Shown here: piece after piece, positions 5,834 to 5,884 of the stretch
How the letters are laid out: each line of letters starts with the position of its first letter
Numbering within the stretch: the stretch's first letter is position 1
Origin: an uncultured Ruminococcus sp.
GTDB taxonomy: Bacteria; Bacillota; Clostridia; Oscillospirales; Acutalibacteraceae
DNA: 5,884 nucleotides
NCBI GenBank assembly: GCA_902767285.1
Contig: CACXHC010000199.1
Coordinates: 1-5,884, forward strand
Reading direction: 5' to 3'
Translations under genes and position numbers: made by a program
Notes under the pieces: generated by a model
Databases searched by the model: none
The model's input: the letters and a program-made list of their open reading frames with translations, nothing else
What the model was told of the DNA's origin: nothing

Positions 5834-5872
5834 AAACAAATCCGACTGCGGCGTTTGCAGTCGGATTTGTTT
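5834..5872. terminator. Bidirectional rho-independent terminator
   Basis: A perfect 16-bp stem, AAACAAATCCGACTGC (5834-5849) with GCAGTCGGATTTGTTT (5857-5872), encloses the 7-base loop GGCGTTT. The GC-rich inner stem with an A-rich 5' flank and a T-rich 3' flank (ATTTGTTT) can terminate transcription from either side. It sits about 100 bases after the last serpin stop and probably ends the operon. It may also stop transcription from a neighbour entering from the right. Confidence 0.88.
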
Positions 5873-5884
5873 ACGACCATAGAA

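Overview
The window is AT-rich, low-GC Firmicutes-type DNA with A/T-ending codons, strong AAGGAGG-like ribosome binding sites and Gram-positive signal peptides. Two proteins carry dockerin modules of the kind used by Ruminococcus-type cellulosomes. Together these suggest an anaerobic gut or rumen clostridium of the Ruminococcaceae/Oscillospiraceae. The species cannot be read from the sequence. [Eubacterium] siraeum and Ruminococcus relatives are reasonable guesses, because secreted serpins are known from that group.

Layout: positions 1-160 hold a palindromic intergenic repeat that runs into three tandem copies of a ~35-bp unit. Positions 181-262 hold a good SigA-type promoter, a second ECF-like promoter motif and a strong RBS. 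Five genes follow, all on the + strand and tightly packed: an ECF sigma factor (263-817), a single-pass membrane protein that is probably its anti-sigma factor (807-1472, overlapping the sigma gene by 11 bases), a lipoprotein serpin (1492-2754), and two secreted serpins with an N-terminal dockerin (2841-4271 and 4298-5731). The only sizeable gap, 86 bases before the second serpin, holds a second copy of the ECF-like motif and a palindrome. After the last gene comes an inverted copy of the left-end repeat (5740-5802), then a strong bidirectional terminator (5834-5872).

How the genes may work together (inference): the membrane protein presents a long acidic, Asn/Ser-rich stalk and a small domain outside the cell and could hold the sigma factor inactive until an extracellular signal arrives. 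Proteolytic attack would be an obvious candidate. The released sigma factor would then raise its own operon and, through the second motif, the dockerin serpins. The lipoprotein serpin would guard the cell surface, and the dockerin serpins would guard the cellulosome or another cohesin-bearing scaffold. The three serpins share the fold-critical residues and the hinge of the reactive loop but differ in the cleavage-site part, so they probably trap different proteases.

The most notable points are this sensor-plus-inhibitor operon, the shared motif upstream of the sigma gene and the dockerin-serpin pair, and the 63-base inverted repeats (59 of 63 identical, with one compensatory base-pair change) that bracket the whole cassette.
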